A stretch of 64,000 nucleotides of DNA from Bacillus gaemokensis (GTDB taxonomy: Bacteria; Bacillota; Bacilli; Bacillales; Bacillaceae_G): positions 208,357 through 272,356 of the forward strand of contig NZ_LTAQ01000001.1 of the NCBI RefSeq assembly GCF_001590835.1, written 5' to 3'. Numbering within the stretch: position 1 is the stretch's first letter; the number at the start of each line of letters is the position of its first letter. Both the position numbers and the translations under genes were made by a program. Of the stretch, positions 17,943 to 28,983 are shown one piece after another. The notes beneath the pieces were generated by a model, which was not told the origin of the DNA, made no database searches, and saw only the letters and a list, made by a program, of their open reading frames with translations.

Positions 17943-19557
17943 ATAGTTTGATAATATGATGCTTTCCATTCCAAGAATACGACTGCTGCGTCACTCGTTC
18001 AACAAAATCTAACCCATACTGATTTAAATAGTAACATATACTCCACACGCGTTCTTGCGGCGCAGCTAATGGGCGAAGCGCAAATTGCAAACGACGAAAT
18101 TTGTTTAGTTCAACTTCATGCTTTTTCTCAACATTTCGCTTCAACATTCTTTCTAACAATTCAATTTGCTCTTTGATTTTTTGTTCATTTTTCCCAGCAA
18201 ATTGTTGCAATCCAGGATCTATCCTTTTCACAAAACGTTGTAAATTTTCATGAATCTCTATTATTCCCTTTGTCGCTTCTGTAAATTGCTCGTCAATCGG
18301 TTCTGCCATTTGATCAGAAAGCCACTTTTCACGTAGTTCATCTATATTTTTTACAAATAGATCACTTTCTTGTAATTGTAAATCATATAAATCCGTTGCA
18401 ATATCACGCTCTAAATAACTAATTGTCAGACGAGGGACGACCGGTGGCATTCGTAAGCCCAACACATGAAATACTTGCTGCAATTCACTCCAATAAGCTA
18501 TTTCACCAGGACCTCCAATAAATGCCAATGTTGGAAAAACAAATTCTTGCATAAGCGGTCTTGTTACCACATTATTGCTAAATCTTTCTGGACTCCTTTC
18601 CATTTCCGCTATCAATTCCTCATACGAAAATGAATAAGCACCTTCTTTTCCAATAAATCTCCCGTTTTCCTCTTCTAACAGCACACGTTCTTCATCCAGT
18701 TGCATAAAGACATGTACTGCATTTGATTTTGTTTCAATAATCGTTTTATATCCTTGTTCCCTCATGAACAACTGTTGATTACGAAGACCTTTTTGCACTT
18801 CTTTATATTCGCTTATCATTTGTTTAAAGAAGGAAACTTCTAATTTCCTTAATGCAGGATGATGAGAATCTACGAGAATCAAGCCAGAATCTACAAATAA
18901 TTTCATAACAAGTTGCGCAAAGAAATCTACATATGTACGAGACTTCTGCAATGCATCTTCAACAAATCGCAATACATCCTTCGTGAATTTTGTCTCTGGA
19001 TATGTTTTAAAAATCTCCTCAATCCACTTTCTACAGTCTTCAATTGAAAGATCAGATTCAGAAGCACTCGCCTTCTTCGGATGACGATCATGAAAAATCG
19101 TCTTTTTTATTTTTTTATTTTTCGTTACAAAAGTATGATTAATTTCATCAATATCATGATCTTCACCAGCAATCCAAAATACAGGGACAACACGGACTCC
19201 TAGGCTCTCTTCTTTTTCTTTTGCAAGTTGTAAAATCGAAATGATCTTATGCACAGTATACAATGGCCCTGTCAATAACCCCGCTTGTTGTCCCCCGACA
19301 ACAACATATGTATTTTCACTTGTAAGCGCCTCTATATTCCGAAGTGTACGTTCTCCCGCATATAATTGTGTATTATATTCTAATAAATGCGCCACCAAAT
19401 CTTGACGGAAAAACTTTCTATCACTTAGATCATGCAGACGCTGTCTAAATCCATCTTCTGTTAACAGATAGTCGAAGCATGCCTGTATCTCTTTTTTACC
19501 ATTCATATAGTCCGCCACAACACCTTGTAGTGGAACAGAGATCTCTTTTATCTCCAT
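17941..19557 (-). CDS. bshC: Bacillithiol biosynthesis enzyme BshC
   Basis: Proposed to add cysteine to GlcN-malate, the last step of bacillithiol synthesis. The 538 residues show the family blocks VVGGQQAGLLTGPLYTVHK, VPVFWIAGEDHDIDEINH, FIGGPGEIAYWSELQQVF and a C-terminal coiled coil (about 440-490). ATG at 19557 follows GGAAG; an upstream in-frame extension of 17 residues lacks a ribosome site. In B. subtilis this gene (yllA) also sits just before the dcw cluster. Confidence 0.93.
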   Translation of the reverse strand: MEIKEISVPLQGVVADYMNGKKEIQACFDYLLTEDGFRQRLHDLSDRKFFRQDLVAHLLEYNTQLYAGERTLRNIEALTSENTYVVVGGQQAGLLTGPLYTVHKIISILQLAKEKEESLGVRVVPVFWIAGEDHDIDEINHTFVTKNKKIKKTIFHDRHPKKASASESDLSIEDCRKWIEEIFKTYPETKFTKDVLRFVEDALQKSRTYVDFFAQLVMKLFVDSGLILVDSHHPALRKLEVSFFKQMISEYKEVQKGLRNQQLFMREQGYKTIIETKSNAVHVFMQLDEERVLLEEENGRFIGKEGAYSFSYEELIAEMERSPERFSNNVVTRPLMQEFVFPTLAFIGGPGEIAYWSELQQVFHVLGLRMPPVVPRLTISYLERDIATDLYDLQLQESDLFVKNIDELREKWLSDQMAEPIDEQFTEATKGIIEIHENLQRFVKRIDPGLQQFAGKNEQKIKEQIELLERMLKRNVEKKHEVELNKFRRLQFALRPLAAPQERVWSICYYLNQYGLDFVERVTQQSYSWNGKHHIIKL

Positions 19558-19636
19558 ATAATTCTTCCTTTCATATCCTGTTCTCTCACCAATCCACATT
19601 GTAGTCAATGTTCAGTGCAAAAGCAAAGAATATCTC

Positions 19637-20518
19637 TTATGTTTCTAATCCCTTTATAGCATTATACAAAAATTGTAGCGTAGGAACTTGCTTTTGTTGC
19701 GTCCTTGCTTCTTCTATCACATAACCAACAATCGCATCAATTTCCGTTTTTCGGTTCTCTCTCACATCAGCTAGCATAGATGATATGTTACTTGACGTTT
19801 TTTGACACACATGGCAAACCATTTCCCATAGTTCTTCTTTCAATTCATCACCTATAAGAAATACAACCTCTTGAAATACCTGTTCCATCGTTTTATAAAA
19901 GAAAGGGTTCGATAACAACTCGCCATTTTGTATATTAAATAGGGCTGTTAACGGATTAATACATACATTTACCACAAGTTTGTTATACATCGTTTGTTTC
20001 CAATCCTTCTTTACCTCTAATGGGAACAATGAAGAAGAAAAACAATTCAATAATGATCGATATCGATCATTATCACCACGTACTAATCCAAACTTTGTAA
20101 TTCCAACTCCTGTATGATGTATTATATGTTCATTCTCCTTTTTCGCCCCATGTTCTACGATACCTATTGCTATATTTTCACATGGAAGTCCTTGCAATAT
20201 TTGAAGATGAGACATCCCATTTTGCAAAAAAATAAGTCGTTGTTGACCAGCGATAAAAGGCATTACATACTTTAAGTGATATTGTTTTACAGCTACAAAT
20301 GTATAATCTAACCTCTCATCTAAAATTGTTTCTATCGGCTTTACATCAGGAAACACCCGTTCCAAATTTCCATTACGTATGCATACGACCCCCGTTTCCA
20401 CTAATTTTTCAGCTTGTTCTACCGTTCTAGCAAACAATGTAACATCTTGCCCATTCTTTTTTAAATAAAATGCATAAAGAAGACCAATCGCCCCCGGGCC
20501 AATAATTCCAATCCTCAT
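19637..20518 (-). CDS. panE: Ketopantoate reductase (PanE/ApbA family)
   Basis: NADPH-dependent reduction of 2-dehydropantoate to pantoate in CoA synthesis. The 293 residues begin with the dinucleotide fold IGIIGPGAIGLLYAFYL, then KQYHL, QNGMSHL and a C-terminal helical domain with KLVVNVCINPLTAL. The ATG has only a weak, distant AAGGGA. It sits beside ylbP, as panE (ylbQ) does in B. subtilis. The family contains paralogues of unclear substrate, so the exact reaction is inferred from position. Confidence 0.85.
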   Translation of the reverse strand: MRIGIIGPGAIGLLYAFYLKKNGQDVTLFARTVEQAEKLVETGVVCIRNGNLERVFPDVKPIETILDERLDYTFVAVKQYHLKYVMPFIAGQQRLIFLQNGMSHLQILQGLPCENIAIGIVEHGAKKENEHIIHHTGVGITKFGLVRGDNDRYRSLLNCFSSSLFPLEVKKDWKQTMYNKLVVNVCINPLTALFNIQNGELLSNPFFYKTMEQVFQEVVFLIGDELKEELWEMVCHVCQKTSSNISSMLADVRENRKTEIDAIVGYVIEEARTQQKQVPTLQFLYNAIKGLET

Positions 20519-20839
20519 CTTAATTCATACAAGATCCCTTCAACTAATGAACAGGCCAAAATGCCTCTTTATCAATTAAAAGTCTCCTGACTCCCCCTCT
20601 CTATATCTATTGTCTTAGCATCAAATATATCTTATTTATATTTCAGTAAAGGAAAATTCTTATCAACAATGTATATACCGATTACGAATACAGTTCATTC
20701 TCTAGTTTAGCAAATCCCTCAAAAAAATACTGAAAGAAATATTCTATTTTCTTCATAAAAATGAAAAAATGAGTTATAATATTATTGAAAATATTTATAC
20801 TTTTCTTTATTTTATAAGACAAGAAGAGGATGTGATAAA
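20519..20839. other. divergent intergenic region panE / ylbP
   Basis: AT-rich 321 bases between divergent genes. I see no gene, no strong hairpin and no full consensus promoter. A TATAAT near 20775 on the plus strand, without a good -35, may serve ylbP. Confidence 0.4.
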
Positions 20840-21313
20840 ATGACATTCCCAAAAGTTGAGCGTTTGCTCATCAATTATAAAACATTAGATGAATTTAAAA
20901 AATTTAAAGGCTGTGGCGCCCAAGAGCTTTCCATGTTCGAAGAATTACAAGCAAATATCATCGAGAACGATAGTGAATCTCCATTTTACGGAATTTATTA
21001 CGGAGGCTCTCTTATCGCACGGATGAGCTTGTATATGAGAAGACACGGTGAGGCTAGTCTTGAATTTACTGGATCTTACGTAGAACTTTCTAAACTTGAA
21101 GTATTGCCAAATTTTCAAAAACAAGGTTTTGGTCAAATGCTTGTTGATTTTACGAAACAACTACAATTTCCTATTAAGACAACAGCTCGCATCCAATCTG
21201 CTGCATTTTGGGATAAATTAAACTTCCAACAAATATCGACCACGGATGGTGATTTTTACATTTGGTATCCAGAAGTTAATTTGAATGCGGTTACAAATGA
21301 AGAATCTGCATAA
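20840..21313 (+). CDS. ylbP: GNAT-family acetyltransferase YlbP
   Basis: Predicted cytoplasmic N-acetyltransferase of unknown substrate. The 157 residues contain the acetyl-CoA-binding region LEVLPNFQKQGFGQMLVDF (motif A, Q/RxxGxG/A) at about residues 88-106. GAGGATG precedes the ATG. It is convergent with rsfA and separated from it by a bcr-like repeat. Position matches ylbP of B. subtilis. Confidence 0.85.
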   Translation: MTFPKVERLLINYKTLDEFKKFKGCGAQELSMFEELQANIIENDSESPFYGIYYGGSLIARMSLYMRRHGEASLEFTGSYVELSKLEVLPNFQKQGFGQMLVDFTKQLQFPIKTTARIQSAAFWDKLNFQQISTTDGDFYIWYPEVNLNAVTNEESA

Positions 21314-21321
21314 AACAAAAC

Positions 21322-21447
21322 TTTTATCAGTAAGGTTTTCTTCATCCCCTACTGATAGTTCCCCCTCACTAATCGAGCTTTTACTGGCAGTTATTCTCCT
21401 ATCAAGTTTTAAGACGGAGGCTTATCACCCGTAAATAGCAGGATAAA
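21322..21447 (-). repeat. bcr-like interspersed repeat, copy A
   Basis: About 126 bp bounded by TTTTATC and GATAAAA. Read on the minus strand it holds TCCTGCTATTTACGGG, then ACTGCCAGTAAAAGCTCGAT, then a hairpin ATCAGTAGGGG...CCTTACTGAT. The same three blocks in the same order recur at 48500-48632. The look is that of the bcr repeats described for the B. cereus group; the exact bcr class is not determined. Confidence 0.6.
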
Positions 21448-21450
21448 AAT

Positions 21451-21477
21451 AAAAACAGCTGTTATCCAGCTGTTTTT
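21451..21477 (-). terminator. intrinsic terminator of rsfA
   Basis: AAAAACAGCTG and CAGCTGTTTTT form a perfect 11-bp stem with a 5-base loop, T-rich on both sides, touching the rsfA stop codon. It may also stop ylbP transcripts. Confidence 0.8.
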
Positions 21478-21997
21478 ATTTTTTCAACTTTTCTAATGTT
21501 TCATGCCCATGAACTGAATCTTTCCCTTTTGCTTCTAGCACCATAACATTTCTTTTTCGATCAATGTAATCAAGTAACGTTCGGTATTCTTCCTCATATA
21601 TAGATAAACGTTGAAGAAGACTTTCTTTTTCTTTTTGCAACACTTCAATTTTTCGTTGTAATTCTTTTGGTTCTTCTTCGTTTTTATATTTTTGTAAAAA
21701 GTTAATCACATCATCCACTGTAATAGAAACTAGGGGAACCTCTATCGCTTTTGATTGTTTCACTTCATAATTTTCTATCTTACGAATTTGTTTTGCCTCT
21801 TCAATACGTTCTTTATACTGCTTTCTAACGTAAGAATTCCACCTAAAACCACACGCTGCTGGTGTACGGGATAAATTTCTTCCTACCTCTTTAAAGGCAG
21901 ACAGTTGCGTTCCACCTTCACGAATATGCCGGAGTACTACTTCAGCCAGAAGCAAATCTTCATCATTAGTCCATGCATCTTGTCTTGTTGTTGCCAT
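21476..21997 (-). CDS. rsfA: Prespore-specific regulator RsfA
   Basis: Forespore transcription regulator (YlbO in B. subtilis) that modulates SigF-dependent genes. The 173 residues carry an N-terminal Myb/SANT-like helix-turn-helix (about 5-55; [20 protein letters not shown] and [12 protein letters not shown]) and a long C-terminal coiled coil (about 100-150). ATG at 21997 has GGAGG upstream; the longer frame is rejected. I found no clean SigF or SigG promoter upstream. Confidence 0.9.
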   Translation of the reverse strand: MATTRQDAWTNDEDLLLAEVVLRHIREGGTQLSAFKEVGRNLSRTPAACGFRWNSYVRKQYKERIEEAKQIRKIENYEVKQSKAIEVPLVSITVDDVINFLQKYKNEEEPKELQRKIEVLQKEKESLLQRLSIYEEEYRTLLDYIDRKRNVMVLEAKGKDSVHGHETLEKLKK

Positions 21998-22085
21998 CCC
22001 TCTAGTCCTCCTTATGCATTTTTTATTAAACATATGCAGTTACTAGAAGAGATAGAATACCAACATGAAAAGAATAAAACAAAAA

Positions 22086-22120
22086 AAATAAACGCAGAAG
22101 ATATTCTTCTACGTTTATTT
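22086..22120 (-). terminator. intrinsic terminator of rpmF
   Basis: AAATAAACGCAGAAGA and TCTTCTACGTTTATTT (one mismatch) enclose a 3-base loop just after the rpmF stop, followed by eight T on the minus strand. Confidence 0.85.
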
Positions 22121-22127
22121 CCTGCAA

Positions 22128-22301
22128 TTACTTGCTGATTACTTCTTTACCTTTGTAAGTACCGCATGCTTTACATACACGGTGAGCTAATTTCGCTTCA
22201 CCACAGCTTGGGCACTCTACCATACCAGGTACTGATAATTTGAAATGCGTACGACGCTTTCTTTTTACTGTTTTAGAAGTTCTTCTAAAAGGTACAGCCA
22301 T
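22128..22301 (-). CDS. rpmF: Ribosomal protein bL32, zinc-binding form
   Basis: Small protein of the 50S subunit. The 57 residues begin [17 protein letters not shown], highly basic, with CPSC and CKAC pairs forming a zinc ribbon, so this is the Zn-containing paralogue. ATG at 22301 follows AAGGAGGTG. It is downstream of ylbN, the usual YceD-L32 pairing in bacteria, and the two are probably cotranscribed. Confidence 0.97.
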
Positions 22302-22362
22302 TCTTCCCACCTCCTTAAAAGAAATAGTTATTTTCATATGAAGGCCTTAACCAGTCTTCCGA

Positions 22363-22863
22363 TTATTTGTCAAAAAACTTCGCAAGTCCTGCTAACCTTG
22401 GATCAACAGGCTTTTCTTTGTTTTCTTCCGAAATCACTTGCCAGTCTTGACCTTGCGTCGGTGCTCCACCGGAAACATCATCACTGAAAATTTGCATTGG
22501 AATCTCCAAAAGTATATTTTCCTTGATTATCGGGAGTAAGTCAAGTACTTCTCCGTCTAAGTAATGGATTTCTGCTTCCGTTTCATACTCTTCTTCTGAA
22601 GTTTGGAACACCTCAGTTGTTTTAATGTCAAATGGTAATGTTACATCTACTAAAGATCGAGAACATGGTAATACCATGCTTCCAGTTATATGTAGATGAA
22701 ACGTAAACTTACTGGAGCCAAAATCAACTCTACCTGTTACGTGAACAGGATTAACTTCGCGAATTTCTTTCTCGACTTCTTTTAGCTCATTTACATCTAC
22801 CATCTCATCCAATGTCAATCCTTTATTTCTCAATTTGTTTAATTGATGGATGGACCATTTCAT
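22363..22863 (-). CDS. ylbN: YceD-family protein YlbN (DUF177)
   Basis: Member of the YceD/DUF177 family, almost always encoded next to rpmF and linked to 23S rRNA or ribosome metabolism in other organisms. The 166 residues show MKWSIHQLNKLRNKG, GRVDFGSSKFTFHLHITGSM, PCSRSLVDVTLPF and the C-terminal VDPRLAGLAKFFDK typical of the family. GAGGTG precedes the ATG. A consensus SigA promoter lies upstream, overlapping head-on with the tmcAL promoter. Confidence 0.9.
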   Translation of the reverse strand: MKWSIHQLNKLRNKGLTLDEMVDVNELKEVEKEIREVNPVHVTGRVDFGSSKFTFHLHITGSMVLPCSRSLVDVTLPFDIKTTEVFQTSEEEYETEAEIHYLDGEVLDLLPIIKENILLEIPMQIFSDDVSGGAPTQGQDWQVISEENKEKPVDPRLAGLAKFFDK

Positions 22864-22891
22864 ATCATATCACCTCAAGGCAACAAACAAA

Positions 22892-22920
22892 ATTATAGCT
22901 AGCCATTTTATATTTGTCAA
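22892..22920 (-). promoter_or_regulatory. SigA promoter of ylbN-rpmF
   Basis: Perfect consensus on the minus strand: TTGACA (22920-22915), 17 bases, TATAAT (22897-22892). Its -35 overlaps the -35 of the divergent tmcAL promoter by five bases. Confidence 0.85.
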
Positions 22921-22942
22921 TGTTTTTTCTTTACACTATAAT
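22914..22942 (+). promoter_or_regulatory. SigA promoter of tmcAL
   Basis: TTGTCA (22914-22919), 17 bases, TATAAT (22937-22942). The -35 is shared with the divergent ylbN promoter, so polymerase binding to the two should be mutually exclusive. Confidence 0.8.
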
Positions 22943-23016
22943 GAAGTCATTATAGGAAATAATATATAGATTATCATGTTTTTAGAAAAGATGCTACATC
23001 GAAAGGAGAGATTATT

Positions 23017-24258
23017 ATAAAGGCAAGTGGTATCATCGTTGAATATAACCCTTTTCATAACGGTCATTCTTATCATGTGCAACAAACAAAAAAGTTAACA
23101 CAGTCTGACGTTACAATCGCCGTAATGAGCGGTCCTTTTCTACAACGTGGCGAGCCAGCCATTGTATCAAAATGGCATCGTACAAAGATGGCATTAGCTG
23201 GTGGAATTGATCTCGTCGTAGAACTACCCTACGCGTTCGCGACGCAAAAAGCTGAAACATTTGCAAACGGATCCATCTCTATCTTAAATGCCCTTGGCGT
23301 CTCTGAAATTTGCTTTGGTAGTGAAGACGGAAAAGTTCAGAACTTCTATAACACCATCTCTTTGCAACAAAAGGAAAAAGATACTTTCAATCGCCTTGTA
23401 CAGCAATTTATGGATGCTGGAAACAGCTATGCAAAGTCCACTTCTGAAGCTTTTTCGCATATCCAAACAAACGCCAATGCTGTTGATATGTCCCAGCCAA
23501 ACAATATATTAGGTTTACATTACATTGAAGCAATTCTTTCACAAGAAAGTTTAATCCATGCACATACCATACAAAGATTTGCATCTCATTATCATGATGA
23601 AACTTTTCAAGATGATCGCATCGCAAGCGCAACCAGCATTCGGAAGCAATTATTTCGTACAGACAATTCTTTCACGACGATTTATCCATATGTGCCAAAA
23701 CATACTGCATCTCTTTTAGAACGCTATAAACACGCACATAACACGTTGCATAGCTGGGAGGAGTATTTCCCCTTTTTTAAATATAAACTCATGACAATGT
23801 CTTCTCAGGAGCTACAACATATATATGAAGTGGAAGAAGGATTGGAGCATCGAATTTTATCCAAAATACATACAACTTCGTCATTTCTTACTTTCATGGA
23901 AGCATTAAAAACAAAACGTTATACATGGACTAGATTACAACGAGCATGTACACATATTTTAACAAATACAACAAAAGAAGAACTAGCACGAGCAAATATA
24001 GAAAAGCACTCTCCATATATCCGCCTGCTTGGTATGTCCCAAAAAGGGCAAGCTTATATTTCGCAAAATAAAAAGAAAATAGAACTTCCACTCCTTACTC
24101 ATACGAAGACATTTCAACATCCAGTACTAGATATAGAACGAAAAGCAAACGCTGTTTATTTCTCTATACTGCAAGAGCCTTTGCGCATGAAATGTATACA
24201 AAAAGATATGACACAACACCCAATTCGCTACGATGAAACAAACGGAATTTTTTTATAA
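23017..24258 (+). CDS. tmcAL: tRNA(Met) cytidine acetate ligase TmcAL (YlbM), apparent ATA start
   Basis: ATP-dependent enzyme that makes N4-acetylcytidine at the wobble base of elongator tRNA-Met, using acetate. From ATA at 23017 the protein is 413 residues and begins (M)[19 protein letters not shown], close to B. subtilis YlbM, with the HNGH nucleotidyltransferase motif at residues 14-17. Later blocks are [13 protein letters not shown] and [10 protein letters not shown]-like SATSIRKQL. The first conventional start is GTG at 23077, after the catalytic motif. AAAGGAGAG (23002-23010) lies 8 bases before ATA. The frame is open from 22963 and contains no ATG, GTG, TTG or CTG before 23077; ATT at 23014 is the other option. 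Confidence 0.88.
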   Translation: MKASGIIVEYNPFHNGHSYHVQQTKKLTQSDVTIAVMSGPFLQRGEPAIVSKWHRTKMALAGGIDLVVELPYAFATQKAETFANGSISILNALGVSEICFGSEDGKVQNFYNTISLQQKEKDTFNRLVQQFMDAGNSYAKSTSEAFSHIQTNANAVDMSQPNNILGLHYIEAILSQESLIHAHTIQRFASHYHDETFQDDRIASATSIRKQLFRTDNSFTTIYPYVPKHTASLLERYKHAHNTLHSWEEYFPFFKYKLMTMSSQELQHIYEVEEGLEHRILSKIHTTSSFLTFMEALKTKRYTWTRLQRACTHILTNTTKEELARANIEKHSPYIRLLGMSQKGQAYISQNKKKIELPLLTHTKTFQHPVLDIERKANAVYFSILQEPLRMKCIQKDMTQHPIRYDETNGIFL

Positions 24259-24309
24259 AACTAACCTACATTTAATCCCGTTTCCTATCTGTAACGGAGA
24301 ATTCTTTTC

Positions 24310-24345
24310 ATGAAAAAACCTCTCTGAAACGAGAGGTTTTTTCAT
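24310..24345. terminator. bidirectional terminator tmcAL / ylbL
   Basis: A perfect 15-bp stem (ATGAAAAAACCTCTC with GAGAGGTTTTTTCAT) surrounds a 6-base loop between convergent genes and includes the ylbL stop codon. Confidence 0.9.
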
Positions 24346-25358
24346 GACATTTTCTCTAAATATGTTAACGCATCATCTAATGTATCCACTGGTATAATTT
24401 TCATCTTTGTTTCAATATCTTTTGCTGCTTCAAGTGCATCTTTATAATTTGATTTTGATGCCCCTTTTTCATTTGGTGCGAAGAATATTTCTGCTCCCGC
24501 ATCATTTGCAGCTACAACTTTTTGCTGAATCCCACCAATCGGACCAATTTCACCTTTTTCATTGATTGTTCCTGTCCCCGCAATCTCATGACCTTTTGTT
24601 AAATCCTCTTTCACAAGTTGATTATAAATTTCTAGTGTAAACATTAATCCCGCTGATGGGCCACCAATTTCATGCGAATCAATCTTCACTTTTGGATCTG
24701 CTACTAATTCCCTTTCTGTTAAAATAGAAACCCCTATTCCTACACGTCCCTTGCCATTAGGAATCGGTTTTAACATTAATTTTTCTGTAAGACGTTTCCC
24801 ACCTCGAACATACTCTACATTTACTATGTCTCCTTCTTTTTTCCCTTTCATATATGCAACAAATTGATCACTCATCTCAAATGACTGTCCATCAACAGCG
24901 ACAATGATATCGCCTAACTTTAATTTCCCTTCAGAAGGCATTCCTTCTGAAACTCCAGCGACTAAAACGCCTTTATTTTGAAAGGAGACCAAACGATTTG
25001 CACGCTTATATGCATTATAAATAGCTGCATTTTGAGAATCTTTCATTGCATACTCTTGACGAAATTGATATTCCTCATCACTCTCTCCTTTTTGCAATAT
25101 TTCTTCTGCTTTCGAAATATGATTATATTTATTAAATTGCGCTGCTATTAAATTGACAACATTTGCAGGACCCATCGAAACAGTTACCAACATAAAATCC
25201 CCCGATTCTTTCTTTCCACCATCAACTTGTACATACGGCGTTAATTTCGCCGCCATTCCAGGTTTTGTTATATAGTACGGCAGACGAACATACACAAGTA
25301 ACATCGCCAATATTACCCCAATTATGATTGCATATATAAATCGAAAACGCTTAAACAT
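24342..25358 (-). CDS. ylbL: Lon-like membrane protease YlbL/DdcP
   Basis: In B. subtilis YlbL (DdcP) is a DNA-damage checkpoint recovery protease that degrades the division inhibitor YneA. The 338 residues have one N-terminal membrane anchor (about 8-26), a PDZ domain (about 120-200; VLVAGVSEGMPSEGKLKLGD) and a Lon-type S16 protease domain. The catalytic Ser lies in EIGGPSAGLMF and the Lys in IGGIQQKV. Its start overlaps the ylbK stop by 8 bases, so the two are coupled. Confidence 0.93.
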   Translation of the reverse strand: MFKRFRFIYAIIIGVILAMLLVYVRLPYYITKPGMAAKLTPYVQVDGGKKESGDFMLVTVSMGPANVVNLIAAQFNKYNHISKAEEILQKGESDEEYQFRQEYAMKDSQNAAIYNAYKRANRLVSFQNKGVLVAGVSEGMPSEGKLKLGDIIVAVDGQSFEMSDQFVAYMKGKKEGDIVNVEYVRGGKRLTEKLMLKPIPNGKGRVGIGVSILTERELVADPKVKIDSHEIGGPSAGLMFTLEIYNQLVKEDLTKGHEIAGTGTINEKGEIGPIGGIQQKVVAANDAGAEIFFAPNEKGASKSNYKDALEAAKDIETKMKIIPVDTLDDALTYLEKMS

Positions 25359-26142
25359 TGTTTTTCTCCTTCCACTGCTCGATTAATAAGTAAATATCTT
25401 GAATATGTTTTTTTGCTTCTTCTTCTCCTACACGAATAATATCTTCAATGTTCGTAAAGGCTCGAGAACTAAACTGTTCTACCGCTGGACGCATCATTAA
25501 ATCCGATGCAATTTGCCGATTCACAACAAGTTCATGTTGCATAATTTCAATACTTTGCATAATCACATCATAAATCGATGTCACTTCTCCATTCACCTTA
25601 ATAGGAGATACATCTACAGCAATTACAATATCAGCACCCAGGTCTTTGACAACAGATACAGGAATACGATCAATCACCCCTCCATCCACCAGTAAACGCC
25701 CCTCTATTTTTTCTGGCACAAATACACCCGGAACAGAAATACTTGCTCTCACCGCATCCGCAACAGAGCCACTTGTAAATACAACTTTTTCCCCCTTTAA
25801 AATGTCAGTGGCCACAACCGCCGTTGGGATATCTAACTCTTCTAAATTTTTATTGTATGTAAACATTTTAATCATATCTTTAACACGTTTTCCAGAAATA
25901 AATCCCATTTTCGGTACAGTAAAATCCAAATAATACTTTCTTTTAAATAAAGCCGCCATTCGGTAAAGTCTCTCAACATTGCAACTCGCTGCATAAAACG
26001 TCCCAATTAAGGCTCCCATACTACTTCCTGCAATCATATGGATAGGAATGTTTGCTTCTCGCAATACTTTAATCACTCCAACATGTGCAAAACCTTTCGC
26101 GCCTCCGGATCCAAGAGCTAAGCCTATTTTCGGTTCTTTCAT
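25351..26142 (-). CDS. ylbK: Patatin-like phospholipase YlbK
   Basis: Predicted serine lipid hydrolase. The 263 residues contain the oxyanion loop GSGGAKGFAHVGV, the nucleophile elbow GSSMG (about 39-43) and the catalytic DGG motif (LLVDGGVIDRIP) of the patatin Ser-Asp dyad. ATG at 26142 has GAGGG upstream; ten extra N-terminal residues are possible but look unlike the family. It is divergent from ylbJ and coupled to ylbL. Confidence 0.9.
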   Translation of the reverse strand: MKEPKIGLALGSGGAKGFAHVGVIKVLREANIPIHMIAGSSMGALIGTFYAASCNVERLYRMAALFKRKYYLDFTVPKMGFISGKRVKDMIKMFTYNKNLEELDIPTAVVATDILKGEKVVFTSGSVADAVRASISVPGVFVPEKIEGRLLVDGGVIDRIPVSVVKDLGADIVIAVDVSPIKVNGEVTSIYDVIMQSIEIMQHELVVNRQIASDLMMRPAVEQFSSRAFTNIEDIIRVGEEEAKKHIQDIYLLIEQWKEKNNV

Positions 26143-26255
26143 TTCTCTCACCCTCAATTTTTTTTCGCTCACTTTTCATACTTATGGTCTAAATCTGACA
26201 TGTATCCACGTATACTGAAATGAACGTTTTTTGGGACAAAGGGGGATTTGGTAAA

Positions 26256-28534
<2,279 letters not shown>

Positions 28535-28836
28535 TTGTTGTCACTACCTTCATTTCAATCTATCGAGCGATTATTACAAACTCATCCCATTCTAGGTAAC
28601 CGCTATCAAATCCCCTTTGCTTTTCAAGGATTTTTTCTCTATCAAGAGATAACTCAATTTTCCTCTTACTACCTAACAAAATCTGTTACCTATTCACATA
28701 AAAACCAGTGTATTTCTATAAAAAATCATCACATATCATATGATAACTTTCCGTTAGTCCCACATATATGTATCCCGCTATTCTCAGATAAGAGTCCCTT
28801 CATTAACAGAAGTTTCACTTTATCTTTTTTATCCTA
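28535..28836. other. intergenic region upstream of rsmD with a possible decayed bcr-like repeat
   Basis: No supported gene. From about 28771 the plus strand reads TATCCCGCTATTCTCAGATA, then AGAGTCCC, resembling the first block of the repeats at 21322-21447 and 48500-48632. The rest of the element is not recognisable, so this would be a decayed or partial copy. Confidence 0.3.
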
Positions 28837-28983
28837 TCATAAAATATAAGAAAGAAAAATAAAAAGCAAACGATAAATTTCAAATTCATTATGTATATCT
28901 TCATTCAGATTGGACATAAATAAATATAACAACATCACCTTCGATGTTGTTGCCAACCGCGGAGAAGACTTACGTTTCCCCAT
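28837..28983 (-). CDS. possible 48-residue small protein
   Basis: I do not recognise this protein. The ATG at 28983 has GGAGG exactly eight bases upstream, better than many real genes here. The product starts MGKRKSSPRLATTSKV and has two hydrophobic stretches (VMLLYLFM and LLFIFLSYIL) around an acidic centre. The start codon and ribosome site lie in the arm of a hairpin. It could instead be a chance frame within a structured RNA. Confidence 0.35.
   Translation of the reverse strand: MGKRKSSPRLATTSKVMLLYLFMSNLNEDIHNEFEIYRLLFIFLSYIL

Noticed and set aside
25339-25370. ylbK-ylbL overlap as a frameshift or fusion
   Set aside because: It is a normal 8-base overlap of stop and start between two complete family-length proteins.
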